From an uncultured Rhodobacter sp. (lineage in GTDB: Bacteria > Pseudomonadota > Alphaproteobacteria > Rhodobacterales > Rhodobacteraceae): a DNA stretch of 24,918 nt. How positions within the stretch are numbered: position 1 is the stretch's first letter; each line of letters opens with the position of its first letter. Positions 1 to 7,820 of this stretch are shown one piece after another. The notes beneath the pieces are model-generated. The model had not been told where the DNA came from. It made no database searches and worked only from the letters and a program-made list of their open reading frames with translations. The DNA is taken from contig CALGTJ010000229.1 of NCBI GenBank assembly GCA_937901435.1, positions 1 to 24,918 of the forward strand, written 5' to 3'. The position numbers were made by a program, and so were the translations under genes.

Positions 1-228
1 AAATCGCGCGACGCTGTCGTGATCTGTCTGAAACCGCGTCACCGCGGGAATGAACCCAGAGGACAGCGCCGTCGAGCCACTGGGCGCGGTGTCGCGTTCC
101 AGAACCAGCACATCCTCGCAGGCCTCAGAGGCGGCCAGCGCCGCCGTCAGCCCACAGGCCCCCGCGCCGATGATCAGCACATCGGTGTCGGTCTCGAATT
201 TGCACGGGGCGGGCAGGATTTTGCTCAT
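1..228 (-). CDS. FAD-dependent oxidoreductase, N-terminal part (cut by window edge)
   Basis: Only the first 76 residues lie in the window; the gene starts at the ATG read from 228 and runs off the left edge still open. Residues 15-26 form a Rossmann beta strand with the dinucleotide-binding glycines (VLIIGAGACG), and an acidic residue ends the second strand in VLVLERD, the usual contact to the FAD ribose. The following Ser-Gly-Ser-Thr-Ala stretch resembles the flavin loop of fumarate reductase/3-ketosteroid dehydrogenase-type flavoproteins. That family oxidises or reduces C-C double bonds next to a carbonyl or carboxylate, but the substrate-binding part is outside the window, so the substrate cannot be given. 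It is on the same strand as the ABC exporter genes, 155 bp downstream of them, and could have its own promoter there. Confidence 0.8.
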   Translation of the reverse strand, partial: MSKILPAPCKFETDTDVLIIGAGACGLTAALAASEACEDVLVLERDTAPSGSTALSSGFIPAVTRFQTDHDSVARF

Positions 229-383
229 GCGTTACTGATCCATAAAACGCCGCGCAGGGCAAGCTTTGCCAAGAGGTTGGAGCCGGAGGTTAGAACCAGC
301 CTTTGAACGGGGCCCAGTGAGGGGGCCCAGTGTCGTGTCTTTAGCCTGCACCGACAGGATCTGGCGGCAAAGCCTGTTCCGGA

Positions 384-2276
384 TCAGGTGGCAAGTGCGT
401 GGTCTTCACCGGACATTTCATCCGGAATATCGTCAAAGCTGGCATAGTTGAGCTGGTAGAGTTTTGCGTAAAGGCCACCGTTCTGGATCAGTGTGTCGTG
501 GTCGCCCTGCTCTACGATCCGACCCTGTTGCAACACGATGATGCGGTCAGCATTGCGGATCGTGGCGAGACGGTGTGCGATGACCAACCCGGTGCGTCCC
601 TCTAACAGGCGTTGCAGCGCTTTCTGAATTTGCATTTCAGTGTAGCTGTCGATGTTGGCTGTTGCCTCGTCCATTATCAGGATTTTCGCATCACTCACCA
701 GCGCACGGGCAAAACTAAGAAGCTGGCGTTGACCAAGGCTCAGGTTGCTTCCGCGCTCTGCCAGAATGGTGTCATACCCCTGCGGCAGGGCCTCGATGAA
801 CTCATGCGCGCCCACAGCGATTGCGGCGTCGATCACCGCCGCGTCATCGGCCCAATCCGACGCATAGCGAATGTTTTCGCGCACTGTGCCTGTGAACAGA
901 TAGGGCTCTTGCAAGACCATCGCGATATGACGACCCAGACTTTTCTGGGTGACGTCGCGCACATCGCGCCCGCCAACCAGAACGGTGCCCTGCTGCACAT
1001 CATAAAAGCGATGTATCAGCGCCATGGAACTGGATTTTCCGGAGCCCGTCGGGCCGACCAGCGCAACCGTCTCGCCAGAGTTCACCCGGAAATTGATATC
1101 TTTGAGCACGGGATGTTCGGGATTATAGCCAAAGGTCACATGGCGAAATCCAACCGACCCGTCGTTAGCATCTCCCAGCGGTGCGGCGTCCACGGCGTCT
1201 TGGACACTGACCTCGACGTCCAGAACCTCTGTCAACCGATGACCAGAGGCCATGGCGCGCTGCATGACGGAATATTGCATCGTCAGCGACCGGATCGGGT
1301 CAAAGAAACGCTGGATGTAAAACAAGAACGCCACCATGATGCCCACCTCGATCCGGCCCGAAACCACCATCAGACCACCGGCCAAGGCCACCACGGCCAT
1401 CGCGCTGCCCGTCAGGGTGTCGACAATCGGGATCATGATCTGGGACAGCTTCGAGGCCCGCAACTGGGCTTTGAAAGCATTGTCGACCAACTGCCCATAA
1501 AGGGTGCTGTTCAGGTTGGCGCGGTCCATGGCCTGCACCGCGCGCACGCCGTGAATGGCCTCTGCCAACGCGCCATTGGTGATTGAATTTGCCTCATGGG
1601 CAGCCATGAAGGCGGACCGTGCCTTGCTCAGCCACAAGATGCGCACCCCGAACAGGATCGGAATAACGGTCAAGACCATCAACGCCAGTTGCCAGTCCAG
1701 CCATAGCATCACCGCGACAATCCCGAACAACAGCAGAATATCCCCAATCGCCAGCACCGAAGTCTCCAGAAACTCTTGCATAGAGTTCACATCACCCTGC
1801 AAGCGCGACATCAGCCGTCCGACCTCTGTTTTGTCCATGAAAGACAGCGATACCCGTTGCAAATGGCCAAACATGGCGCGACGGATATCAAACAGAACGT
1901 CTTCAGCCATGCGCCCGGTCACAAGCTCCTGCACCCTTGACGCGATGAAGTTGATGATGACGACGACGGCGAACAGCGCGACAATCCCAAGCAAGGCGCT
2001 TGGCGGTGCGTCCGGTGCCATCCCCGTGTCGATCGCATAGCGGATCAACAGCGGAATTGTCAGCTGCGAGCCGGTGAATGTGACCACGGCGGCCACGGAA
2101 ATCGCCACATGTCGCTTGTAGGGACGCACGAACTGCCAAATCCGCCGGGTGACCTTGCCGTCAAACACGCGACCAAAGATTTCCTCTTCGATGCGGTCTG
2201 ATCCGACAACAGCGCGCATACGCGGGCGGCCATCCTCATGCGGATCACTAAGCTCGCCGGGGTTTGTCTTGCTCAT
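384..2276 (-). CDS. ABC exporter half-transporter, catalytically competent subunit
   Basis: The 630-residue protein has an N-terminal six-helix exporter membrane domain (about residues 55-345) followed by a nucleotide-binding domain. Visible motifs are Walker A GPTGSGKSS (408-416), a signature that reads LSLGQ rather than LSGGQ (512-516), Walker B with the catalytic glutamate (Asp536-Glu537) and the H-loop His568. It overlaps the preceding half-transporter gene by 4 bp (ATGA), so the two are almost certainly co-translated and pair as a heterodimer in the inner membrane. With an intact Walker B here and LSGGQ in the partner, the consensus ATP site would combine this protein's Walker motifs with the partner's signature. 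The family exports lipids, drugs or peptides; I cannot name the cargo. The first ~45 residues are polar and cytoplasmic. Confidence 0.9.
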   Translation of the reverse strand: MSKTNPGELSDPHEDGRPRMRAVVGSDRIEEEIFGRVFDGKVTRRIWQFVRPYKRHVAISVAAVVTFTGSQLTIPLLIRYAIDTGMAPDAPPSALLGIVALFAVVVIINFIASRVQELVTGRMAEDVLFDIRRAMFGHLQRVSLSFMDKTEVGRLMSRLQGDVNSMQEFLETSVLAIGDILLLFGIVAVMLWLDWQLALMVLTVIPILFGVRILWLSKARSAFMAAHEANSITNGALAEAIHGVRAVQAMDRANLNSTLYGQLVDNAFKAQLRASKLSQIMIPIVDTLTGSAMAVVALAGGLMVVSGRIEVGIMVAFLFYIQRFFDPIRSLTMQYSVMQRAMASGHRLTEVLDVEVSVQDAVDAAPLGDANDGSVGFRHVTFGYNPEHPVLKDINFRVNSGETVALVGPTGSGKSSSMALIHRFYDVQQGTVLVGGRDVRDVTQKSLGRHIAMVLQEPYLFTGTVRENIRYASDWADDAAVIDAAIAVGAHEFIEALPQGYDTILAERGSNLSLGQRQLLSFARALVSDAKILIMDEATANIDSYTEMQIQKALQRLLEGRTGLVIAHRLATIRNADRIIVLQQGRIVEQGDHDTLIQNGGLYAKLYQLNYASFDDIPDEMSGEDHALAT

Positions 2277-4132
2277 GTGGTGCCTGCCTTCCCGGCCAGT
2301 ATTTCGGCGTTGGGGCGCATCTGCAATTCATGCAAGTCGGCGTAGCGTCCGCCAAGGGCCAGCAGCTCCTGGTGGCTGCCTTGTTCAATGATCCGGCCCT
2401 GATCCAGAAACAGAATGCGGTCGGCATGCATCAAACTGGCAAGGCGATGGGCGACGATCAGGGTCACACGGTCTTTGGCATATTCCCTTAGCGCCATGCG
2501 GATACGGTTTTCCGTTCCGGCATCAATGGCGGCTGTGGAATCGTCAAAAATCAGCACGGCGGGCTGCATCATAAGGGTGCGCGCGATGGACAGCCGCTGG
2601 CGTTGGCCGCCAGACAGCGACACACCGCGTTCGCCGACAATTGTGCCATAGGCGCCGGGCAATCCAAGGATGTAGTCGTGCAATTGCGCGGATTCTGCGA
2701 CGCCCCGAATTTCGCGCGTCCGGGTGAACGGGTCTGCATAAGCGATGTTGTTTTCGATCGACGTGGTGAACAGAAAGCTGTCCTGCTGAACCACCGCCAC
2801 GGCGCGCCGCACCGACGACAAGGTCACATCGCGAATGTCCTGCCCGTCAATGCGGATACTGCCCTCGACCGGATCGTAGAACCGCGGGATCAGGTGCATC
2901 AGCGTGGTTTTTCCCGATCCGGGCGGCCCCACAATGCCGATAGTCTCGCCCTTGTGCGCCTCAAAGCTGATGCCAGAGACGGCCGGTCGGTCCATGTCGC
3001 CGCCATAGGCAAAACTGACATTCTCCAACTTGAGCGTGCCCGCCGTGATCGTCAGGTCTGGCGCATCCACGGCGTCCCTGATTTCAACTTCGTGATCGAG
3101 CAGGGCAAAGATCCGCGCGCCGCATGTCGAGGCGCGGGCATAGCCATTCACCATCATGCCCAACTGGCGCACTGGCATTTGCAGGATCGTCATGAAGGTC
3201 AGGAAGGTGGCCAGAGTGCCCAGCGTGATGTCCCCGGAGGCCACTTGCCGCCCGCCAAAATACAGCACCAATCCCATGGAGATAAAGAAGGCCAGCGTCA
3301 TGGCCGAGGTGTTCTTGACCCGTGTTTCGATCCGCTCATGGCTCAACTCCAAGGCCGAATTCGAGGCGACTTCGAATTTTTTCATCTCATGATCGGCCGA
3401 GGCAAAGGCGCGAACGACGCGAATACCTGCAAGGTTTTCTTCCATGACCTGGCTGAGAACGCCAAGCCGTTCCTGCAATATCAGCCATGTTCTGCGCAGG
3501 GTCATCCGCATCACCGTGCTGCGCCATCCTGCGAACGGCACAAAGGACAGGGCCAGCAAACCCAGCGTGAAATTGGTCGACAGCAGCAGCGTCGCCCCAA
3601 GCCCGATCAACAATCCCAAAAGAACAGTGCGCACCAGCGCTGTCGAAAAAAACATCCGCACGCCTTCCAGATCCAGCATCCCGACCGTGATCAGATCGCC
3701 AGAATGGGTCCTGTCGTGGAACGAAAACGGCAGGCTTTGGATTTTTCCGTAAACCGAATTGCGGATGTCGCGGGCCAGAGAATGCCCGACCGCCTCGGCG
3801 GTGTAGTTCTGGACAAGCGTGAAGATCCCGCGCGCGACGCTGGCCCCGAACAACAGCAACGCAATCGGATAAAGCGTTTCGGGCGCGGCCTTTGCCGCAG
3901 CCACCGCCTGTGTCTGATCCACCGCCCGCCCAAGGATGACAGGGATCGACAATTGCATCAGAACCGCAGCCACAGTGGCCGCCAAAGCGGACCATGCCGC
4001 GACAGGGTAGGCGAACGCCATCCGCGTGATGCGGGCGATGGCCCCAAGTCCTGCGTGGGGATCAACAGTGGCGGTCCGGCGAAATATCCGGTCTGAACCA
4101 GCCTCTTGGCCGGATTGAGCAGTCTTTGACAT
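2273..4132 (-). CDS. ABC exporter half-transporter, degenerate-site subunit
   Basis: This 619-residue half-transporter is the first gene of a two-gene unit with the 630-residue half. The membrane domain covers about residues 40-330. The nucleotide-binding domain has Walker A GPPGSGKTT (402-410), a canonical LSGGQ signature (506-510), and the H-loop His562. The Walker B ends in Asp530-Asp531, so the catalytic glutamate is replaced by aspartate. In known heterodimeric exporters such as TM287/288 and BmrCD one subunit carries just this kind of change, and its ATP site binds nucleotide but hydrolyses poorly. The start at 4132 has no strong Shine-Dalgarno sequence but precedes a normal polar N-terminus. 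The promoter should lie in the divergent region 4133-4430. Cargo is unknown. Confidence 0.9.
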   Translation of the reverse strand: MSKTAQSGQEAGSDRIFRRTATVDPHAGLGAIARITRMAFAYPVAAWSALAATVAAVLMQLSIPVILGRAVDQTQAVAAAKAAPETLYPIALLLFGASVARGIFTLVQNYTAEAVGHSLARDIRNSVYGKIQSLPFSFHDRTHSGDLITVGMLDLEGVRMFFSTALVRTVLLGLLIGLGATLLLSTNFTLGLLALSFVPFAGWRSTVMRMTLRRTWLILQERLGVLSQVMEENLAGIRVVRAFASADHEMKKFEVASNSALELSHERIETRVKNTSAMTLAFFISMGLVLYFGGRQVASGDITLGTLATFLTFMTILQMPVRQLGMMVNGYARASTCGARIFALLDHEVEIRDAVDAPDLTITAGTLKLENVSFAYGGDMDRPAVSGISFEAHKGETIGIVGPPGSGKTTLMHLIPRFYDPVEGSIRIDGQDIRDVTLSSVRRAVAVVQQDSFLFTTSIENNIAYADPFTRTREIRGVAESAQLHDYILGLPGAYGTIVGERGVSLSGGQRQRLSIARTLMMQPAVLIFDDSTAAIDAGTENRIRMALREYAKDRVTLIVAHRLASLMHADRILFLDQGRIIEQGSHQELLALGGRYADLHELQMRPNAEILAGKAGTT

Positions 4133-4430
4133 GTATCATCGCCGCAGACTTGGCGTCGCGGCCTCCATAGAGTGAGACTCATAGTCTAGTGTCCGAGAGA
4201 GTAGCAATGTTTGATCGCGTGGTAATTTTGCCGCAGTCTGCCGTGAGACGCGGAAAAGCCGCTCAAAACCGAGCTGACCTTGGCCGCTTGCCCCGCTTGT
4301 CGCGCTTGTCGCGCAGGGCCGACCTTGACCAGCCTGATCAGACGATTGTCTTTCTGGCGCAGGGGCGTCTGCTCTGGTCTTGAACGCGATTTCATGCCCT
4401 ATTTCTGACCAGCAACAAAGGGGCGACACA
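4133..4430. promoter_or_regulatory. Divergent intergenic region between ABC exporter and racemase-like gene
   Basis: These 298 bases separate two divergent genes, so they should hold both promoters. I see a short dyad, AGACT-CAT-AGTCT (4175-4187), which could be an operator, and a 9-bp tandem repeat listed separately. A Shine-Dalgarno-like AAAGGGGCG lies just before the ATG at 4431. Short open frames on both strands here have no domain-like character, and I see no convincing -35/-10 pair. Confidence 0.4.
4285..4311. repeat. Three tandem 9-bp units
   Basis: Units CGCTTGCCC, CGCTTGTCG and CGCTTGTCG follow one another exactly (4285-4293, 4294-4302, 4303-4311). The purpose is unknown; it may simply be slippage in non-coding DNA. 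Confidence 0.6.
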
Positions 4431-5204
4431 ATGAAGATCTGGTATCAAAGCTATGTGGATTACGAAAACGGCGCGTCTTACTGGGATGCCTTGCGGCTGC
4501 ATCTGGACGAGATCGCACGTCCGGGCACGCAGATCGACATCAAGGGGATAACGCCCTTTGACAGCTACGCACATCCGCTGGTGGAGTTTCGCTGCGCGCG
4601 AGAGATGATCGCCAACGCCATTCAAGCTGAACGCGAGGGCTATGATGCGGTCATCGTTGGGCATATTCAGGACAGCGGGCTGTACGAGGCGCGCTCTGCC
4701 GTGGACATCCCGATCATCGCGCTTGGCGAGGCGACGATGCTGTACTGTTGCCAGATGGGCCAGCATTTAGGCGTCGTGACGATCAATCCGCGCTTTATTC
4801 CCGGTTTTCACCATCAGATCCGCAAATATGGCCTGACAGAGCGGGTGACGGGCGTGCACTCCATGACGTTCGAGCCGGGGCAGATCCTGCAAGCCTATGG
4901 CGACGAGGCCAAAGCCGCCGAGGTTAAACGCCTGTTCGAGGAACAAGCCCGCCCGCTGGTCGCCGCAGGCACTGATGTGCTGATCCCCGGCGGCGGCATT
5001 CCGATGCTGCTGTTCTCGCGGTTCCGCGATCATTTTGTGGATGGCACACCGGTGATCAACGGCATTCCGATCGCGGTGAAAATGGCCGAGATGATGGTGG
5101 GCCTGCGCGGGTTGACCGGTCAGTTTATCTCGCGCACGTCAGACTATGTAAAGGTGCCGCCCGAGATCGTCGAGGAGTTCATAACCCATCCAAAAGGGTT
5201 ATAG
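4431..5204 (+). CDS. Asp/Glu racemase-superfamily protein (HupH/hydantoin-racemase-like) lacking both catalytic Cys
   Basis: The 257-residue protein starts at the ATG at 4431, which follows AAAGGGGCGACACA; an in-frame ATG at 4380 has no such site and would add a non-conserved tail. The fold pattern is that of the Asp/Glu/hydantoin racemase superfamily: the segment VIVGHIQDSGL (75-84) aligns with the first-cysteine loop of hydantoin racemases, and DVLIPGGGIPM (182-192) with the second. In both places the cysteine is missing (His78 and Gly187-189). A Cys pair at 106-107 sits elsewhere in the fold. Proteins like this are often labelled hydrogenase expression protein HupH or Asp/Glu racemase. Two-cysteine racemisation is therefore unlikely, and the true reaction is unknown. 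The gene converges on, and overlaps by 26 bp, the end of the catabolic operon, and may act on the same compound. Confidence 0.75.
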   Translation: MKIWYQSYVDYENGASYWDALRLHLDEIARPGTQIDIKGITPFDSYAHPLVEFRCAREMIANAIQAEREGYDAVIVGHIQDSGLYEARSAVDIPIIALGEATMLYCCQMGQHLGVVTINPRFIPGFHHQIRKYGLTERVTGVHSMTFEPGQILQAYGDEAKAAEVKRLFEEQARPLVAAGTDVLIPGGGIPMLLFSRFRDHFVDGTPVINGIPIAVKMAEMMVGLRGLTGQFISRTSDYVKVPPEIVEEFITHPKGL

Positions 5205-5778
5205 CATCCGCGCAGGTCATCACATCCGACACGGTTTTGAGGTCGGCAATCGCCGCATTATGCGCCGTGTCGGAAAACGCCGCGCAGCCATCTGACAGCA
5301 CTGTGGTATGCAGGTCCAGCACATGCGCATTGCGCACCGTTGACGCCACGCCACCATTGGTCACGATCCCCGCGACCAGCAGGTCGGTGATGCCGTTCTT
5401 GCGCAGGACCCATTCGAGCCGCGTCATGTAAAACGCCGAATAGGCGATCTTTTCGATGATGAAATCGGGCGTGCCAAGCGCGTCGACCATCTGGTTGCCC
5501 CAACTGCCCGGCGCAAAGTCTCCCCGCGTCAGGAAGGGGCGCAGTTTTTGCAGATGCGGCGCAATCATCGGCGCGCCCCCGCGACCAGGCACCAGCGTGA
5601 ACTGGGTCGAGATCACCACCCCCCCCGCGCGGCGCATCGCCTCTGCCACTGGCGCGACGCGGGCGGGCAGGGCGGCGATGGCCTTGGCACTTTGGCCCGC
5701 ACGTCCATAGGCCCCCTCGGGATGCAGGAAATCGTTTTGCAGATCGACGATCAGAAGGGCCGAGGTGTCATGTGTCAT
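5179..5778 (-). CDS. Isochorismatase-fold hydrolase-like protein with Gly at the nucleophile position
   Basis: Counted from the ATG at 5778, which overlaps the hyuA stop as ATGA, the protein has 199 residues; a GTG at 5787 is a less likely start. It carries the isochorismatase/cysteine-hydrolase pattern: Asp12 in VDLQNDF, Lys110 in IIEKIAYSAF, and the loop VTNGGVASTVR (139-149). In amidases such as nicotinamidase, RutB and maleamate amidohydrolase that loop carries the nucleophilic Cys; here the position is Gly143. Isochorismatases such as EntB and PhzD also have Gly there and hydrolyse a vinyl ether without a thiol. So either this is not an amidase or it works differently. It is the last gene of the operon and would logically act on a product of HyuAB. 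Confidence 0.85.
   Translation of the reverse strand: MTHDTSALLIVDLQNDFLHPEGAYGRAGQSAKAIAALPARVAPVAEAMRRAGGVVISTQFTLVPGRGGAPMIAPHLQKLRPFLTRGDFAPGSWGNQMVDALGTPDFIIEKIAYSAFYMTRLEWVLRKNGITDLLVAGIVTNGGVASTVRNAHVLDLHTTVLSDGCAAFSDTAHNAAIADLKTVSDVMTCADAITLLDGL
5181..5202. terminator. Hairpin at overlapping convergent gene ends
   Basis: ATAACCC (5181-5187) and GGGTTAT (5196-5202) form a perfect 7-bp stem around an 8-base loop. It lies inside the 26-bp overlap between the two convergent coding ends. No T-run follows on either strand, so a role as a two-way terminator or transcript end is only a guess. Confidence 0.35.
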
Positions 5779-7820
5779 GTGTCCCACCGGATGATGATAT
5801 TGCCGAATGCGTCGACCTCGCCCGCGAGGCCGGGGTCTATAAAGATCGTGGTGTCGGGTTGTTCAAGGAGCGCCGGGCCCGCGATACGCGCGCCGACGGG
5901 CAGGTCGAGGCGTTCATAAAGCGTCGCCTCATGTTGCGTACCGTCATGCCAGATCATCCGTTTGCCCAGCACGCAATCCTCTTGGGATTTGGTGGTCTTG
6001 GGCGCAAAGGCCGAGAGGTCAATCTCTGGGCGATGGCCGATCACGGCGACGCGCAGGTTGACCACCCGTTGACCGATGCCGGGCAATAGCCGCCCGTAGA
6101 TCTCTGTATAGCTGCGCTCGAAATCGGCACGAATAGAGGCCTCAGTCGTCGTGTCTGGCGTGGTTGTGAGGGGCACGGTGACGGTATGGGTTTGGCCCAG
6201 ATAAAGCATGTCCAACTCGAACACCTGCGATGTGCCCGTCAAATCGGCAGAGGCACTTTCCAGCGCATCCTCAAAGGCTTGCGATTGGATCTTCATGCGC
6301 TTTCGCAGCGCGTCGATGTCTATACCGGACAGCAGTTGGTTCACCGTCTGCACGATGTCATGGCGCATATCGGCCACCACACAGCCAAAGGCAGAGGTCA
6401 CGCCGGGAAAGCGCGGCACGATGGCGGCCGCCAGCCCGATCTCTTTCATCAACGCACCGGTATGGAGCGCCCCTCCGCCCCCAAATGGCATGCAGGCAAA
6501 GGTCTTGGGATCATGGCCGCGCTCGACCGACACCAGCCGGATCGCGCCCGCCATCTTGGCGTTGGCGAGGGTCACAATGGCCTCGGCGGCGGCCTCGATA
6601 GTCAGGCCCAAGGGATCAGCGACCCTCGCTTTGACAGCAGCCCGCGCACCCTCGACATCCAGCCGTGCCAGCTTGCCCCCGATCGGGCGATCCGGGTTGA
6701 TCCGGCCAAGGATCAGGCTCGCGTCGGTCACGGTCGGCGCATCATTGCCCAACCCGTAGGCAACCGGACCGGGATCAGACCCCGCGCTTTGCGGCCCCAC
6801 GGCCAGCAAGCCGCCCGCATCGATATGGGCGATGGACCCGCCGCCCGCGCCGATGGTTGAAATCTCGACCATGGGCGTGCGCACCACCATTCCAAAGTCG
6901 ATCTCTGTCTGCGCCGCCAGCGTGCTGGCCCCGCCCGTGACCAGCGAAACGTCAAAGGACGTGCCACCCATGTCGCACGTGATGATGTTTGGAAAACCCG
7001 CCGCCCCGGCAATCGCCCGCGCGGCGATCACCCCGGCGGCAGGACCCGACAACGCCGTGCGCACGGGAAAGCGCGAGGCAGTCCCCACATCCATCACACC
7101 GCCGTTGCTCTGTACGATCAGGATATCCGCACCGCCGTCTTTCGCCTTCAGCCCGGCCTGCAAACGATCCAGATAGCTGGCGACAACCGGTTGCAGATAG
7201 GCATTCAGCGTCGCGGTCGAGACCCGTTCGAACTCGCGGATCTCGGGCAAAATCTCTGTGGCAGCAGTGACATAGGGCGTGGGCCAGATCTCTCGCACCG
7301 CCTTGGCGGCGGCGATTTCATTGGCAAGGTTGGCATAGCCGTTGATGAAGAAGATACAGACCGCCTCGCAGCCCTCGGCCAACAGCGCGCGCGCCGCCGC
7401 GCGGACCTGATCCAGATCGACGGGCGTGCGGATCGTGCCATCGGCCAGCGTGCGCTCTGCCACCTCTAGGCGCAGATCACGCGGCACCACAGGCTCGAAC
7501 ATGCCCCAGAGACCCCAAGTAGTCGGGCGATCCCGGCGCCGCATTTCCAGAACGTCGCGAAACCCGGCGGTGGTGATGATCCCGGTCCGCGTGCCCTTGC
7601 GTTCCAGCAAGGCATTCGTGCCAACAGTCGTGCCATGCACCACCACTGAAATTTCGTCGAAATTTCGGGCGCCTGCCTCGATCCCTTCGATGAACCCAAC
7701 CGATTGATCGCCCTTGGTCGAGGGCACTTTCGAGACCGCAATCTCGCCGGTCTCAGTGTCGAACACGAACACATCGGTGAATGTTCCGCCCACATCGACG
7801 CCCACAAGTTTCCGGCTCAT
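5775..7820 (-). CDS. hyuA: Hydantoinase/oxoprolinase family protein, subunit A
   Basis: The 681-residue protein opens with the acetate-kinase-like phosphate loop VGVDVGGTFTDVFVFD (about 6-21), then VHGTTVGTNALLERKG (about 61-76) and a central DMGGTSFDVSLV, all typical of HyuA and the N-terminal half of 5-oxoprolinase. Family members use ATP to phosphorylate a lactam, hydantoin or enol(ate), allowing ring hydrolysis (N-methylhydantoinase, oxoprolinase, caprolactamase) or carboxylation (acetone or acetophenone carboxylase). HyuA and HyuB work as a complex, and hyuB lies directly upstream with a 4-bp ATGA overlap. Which substrate is used cannot be read from the sequence. The DctP-LeuCD-lyase context favours a small cyclic imide, lactam or carboxylate over glutathione-derived 5-oxoproline, for which LeuCD and a C-C lyase would serve no purpose. 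Confidence 0.92.
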   Translation of the reverse strand: MSRKLVGVDVGGTFTDVFVFDTETGEIAVSKVPSTKGDQSVGFIEGIEAGARNFDEISVVVHGTTVGTNALLERKGTRTGIITTAGFRDVLEMRRRDRPTTWGLWGMFEPVVPRDLRLEVAERTLADGTIRTPVDLDQVRAAARALLAEGCEAVCIFFINGYANLANEIAAAKAVREIWPTPYVTAATEILPEIREFERVSTATLNAYLQPVVASYLDRLQAGLKAKDGGADILIVQSNGGVMDVGTASRFPVRTALSGPAAGVIAARAIAGAAGFPNIITCDMGGTSFDVSLVTGGASTLAAQTEIDFGMVVRTPMVEISTIGAGGGSIAHIDAGGLLAVGPQSAGSDPGPVAYGLGNDAPTVTDASLILGRINPDRPIGGKLARLDVEGARAAVKARVADPLGLTIEAAAEAIVTLANAKMAGAIRLVSVERGHDPKTFACMPFGGGGALHTGALMKEIGLAAAIVPRFPGVTSAFGCVVADMRHDIVQTVNQLLSGIDIDALRKRMKIQSQAFEDALESASADLTGTSQVFELDMLYLGQTHTVTVPLTTTPDTTTEASIRADFERSYTEIYGRLLPGIGQRVVNLRVAVIGHRPEIDLSAFAPKTTKSQEDCVLGKRMIWHDGTQHEATLYERLDLPVGARIAGPALLEQPDTTIFIDPGLAGEVDAFGNIIIRWDT

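Noticed and set aside
258..270. GGCAA-GCT-TTGCC hairpin upstream of the flavoprotein start
   Set aside because: The 5-bp stem is too weak, and no T-run directly follows, so it cannot be supported as the terminator of the ABC genes.
309..332. Direct repeat GGGGCCCAGTG twice, 2 bases apart
   Set aside because: It is short, non-coding and without a partner feature; probably chance or slippage.
2603..4096. Long plus-strand open frame of 497 codons opposite the ABC exporter gene
   Set aside because: It is antisense to a gene with full ABC motifs, is rich in Arg/His/Gln with no domain pattern, and is explained by GC-rich codon bias.
4136..4429. Small open frames on both strands in the 4133-4430 gap
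   Set aside because: They lack ribosome sites and domain-like hydrophobic patterning, and the region is needed for two promoters.
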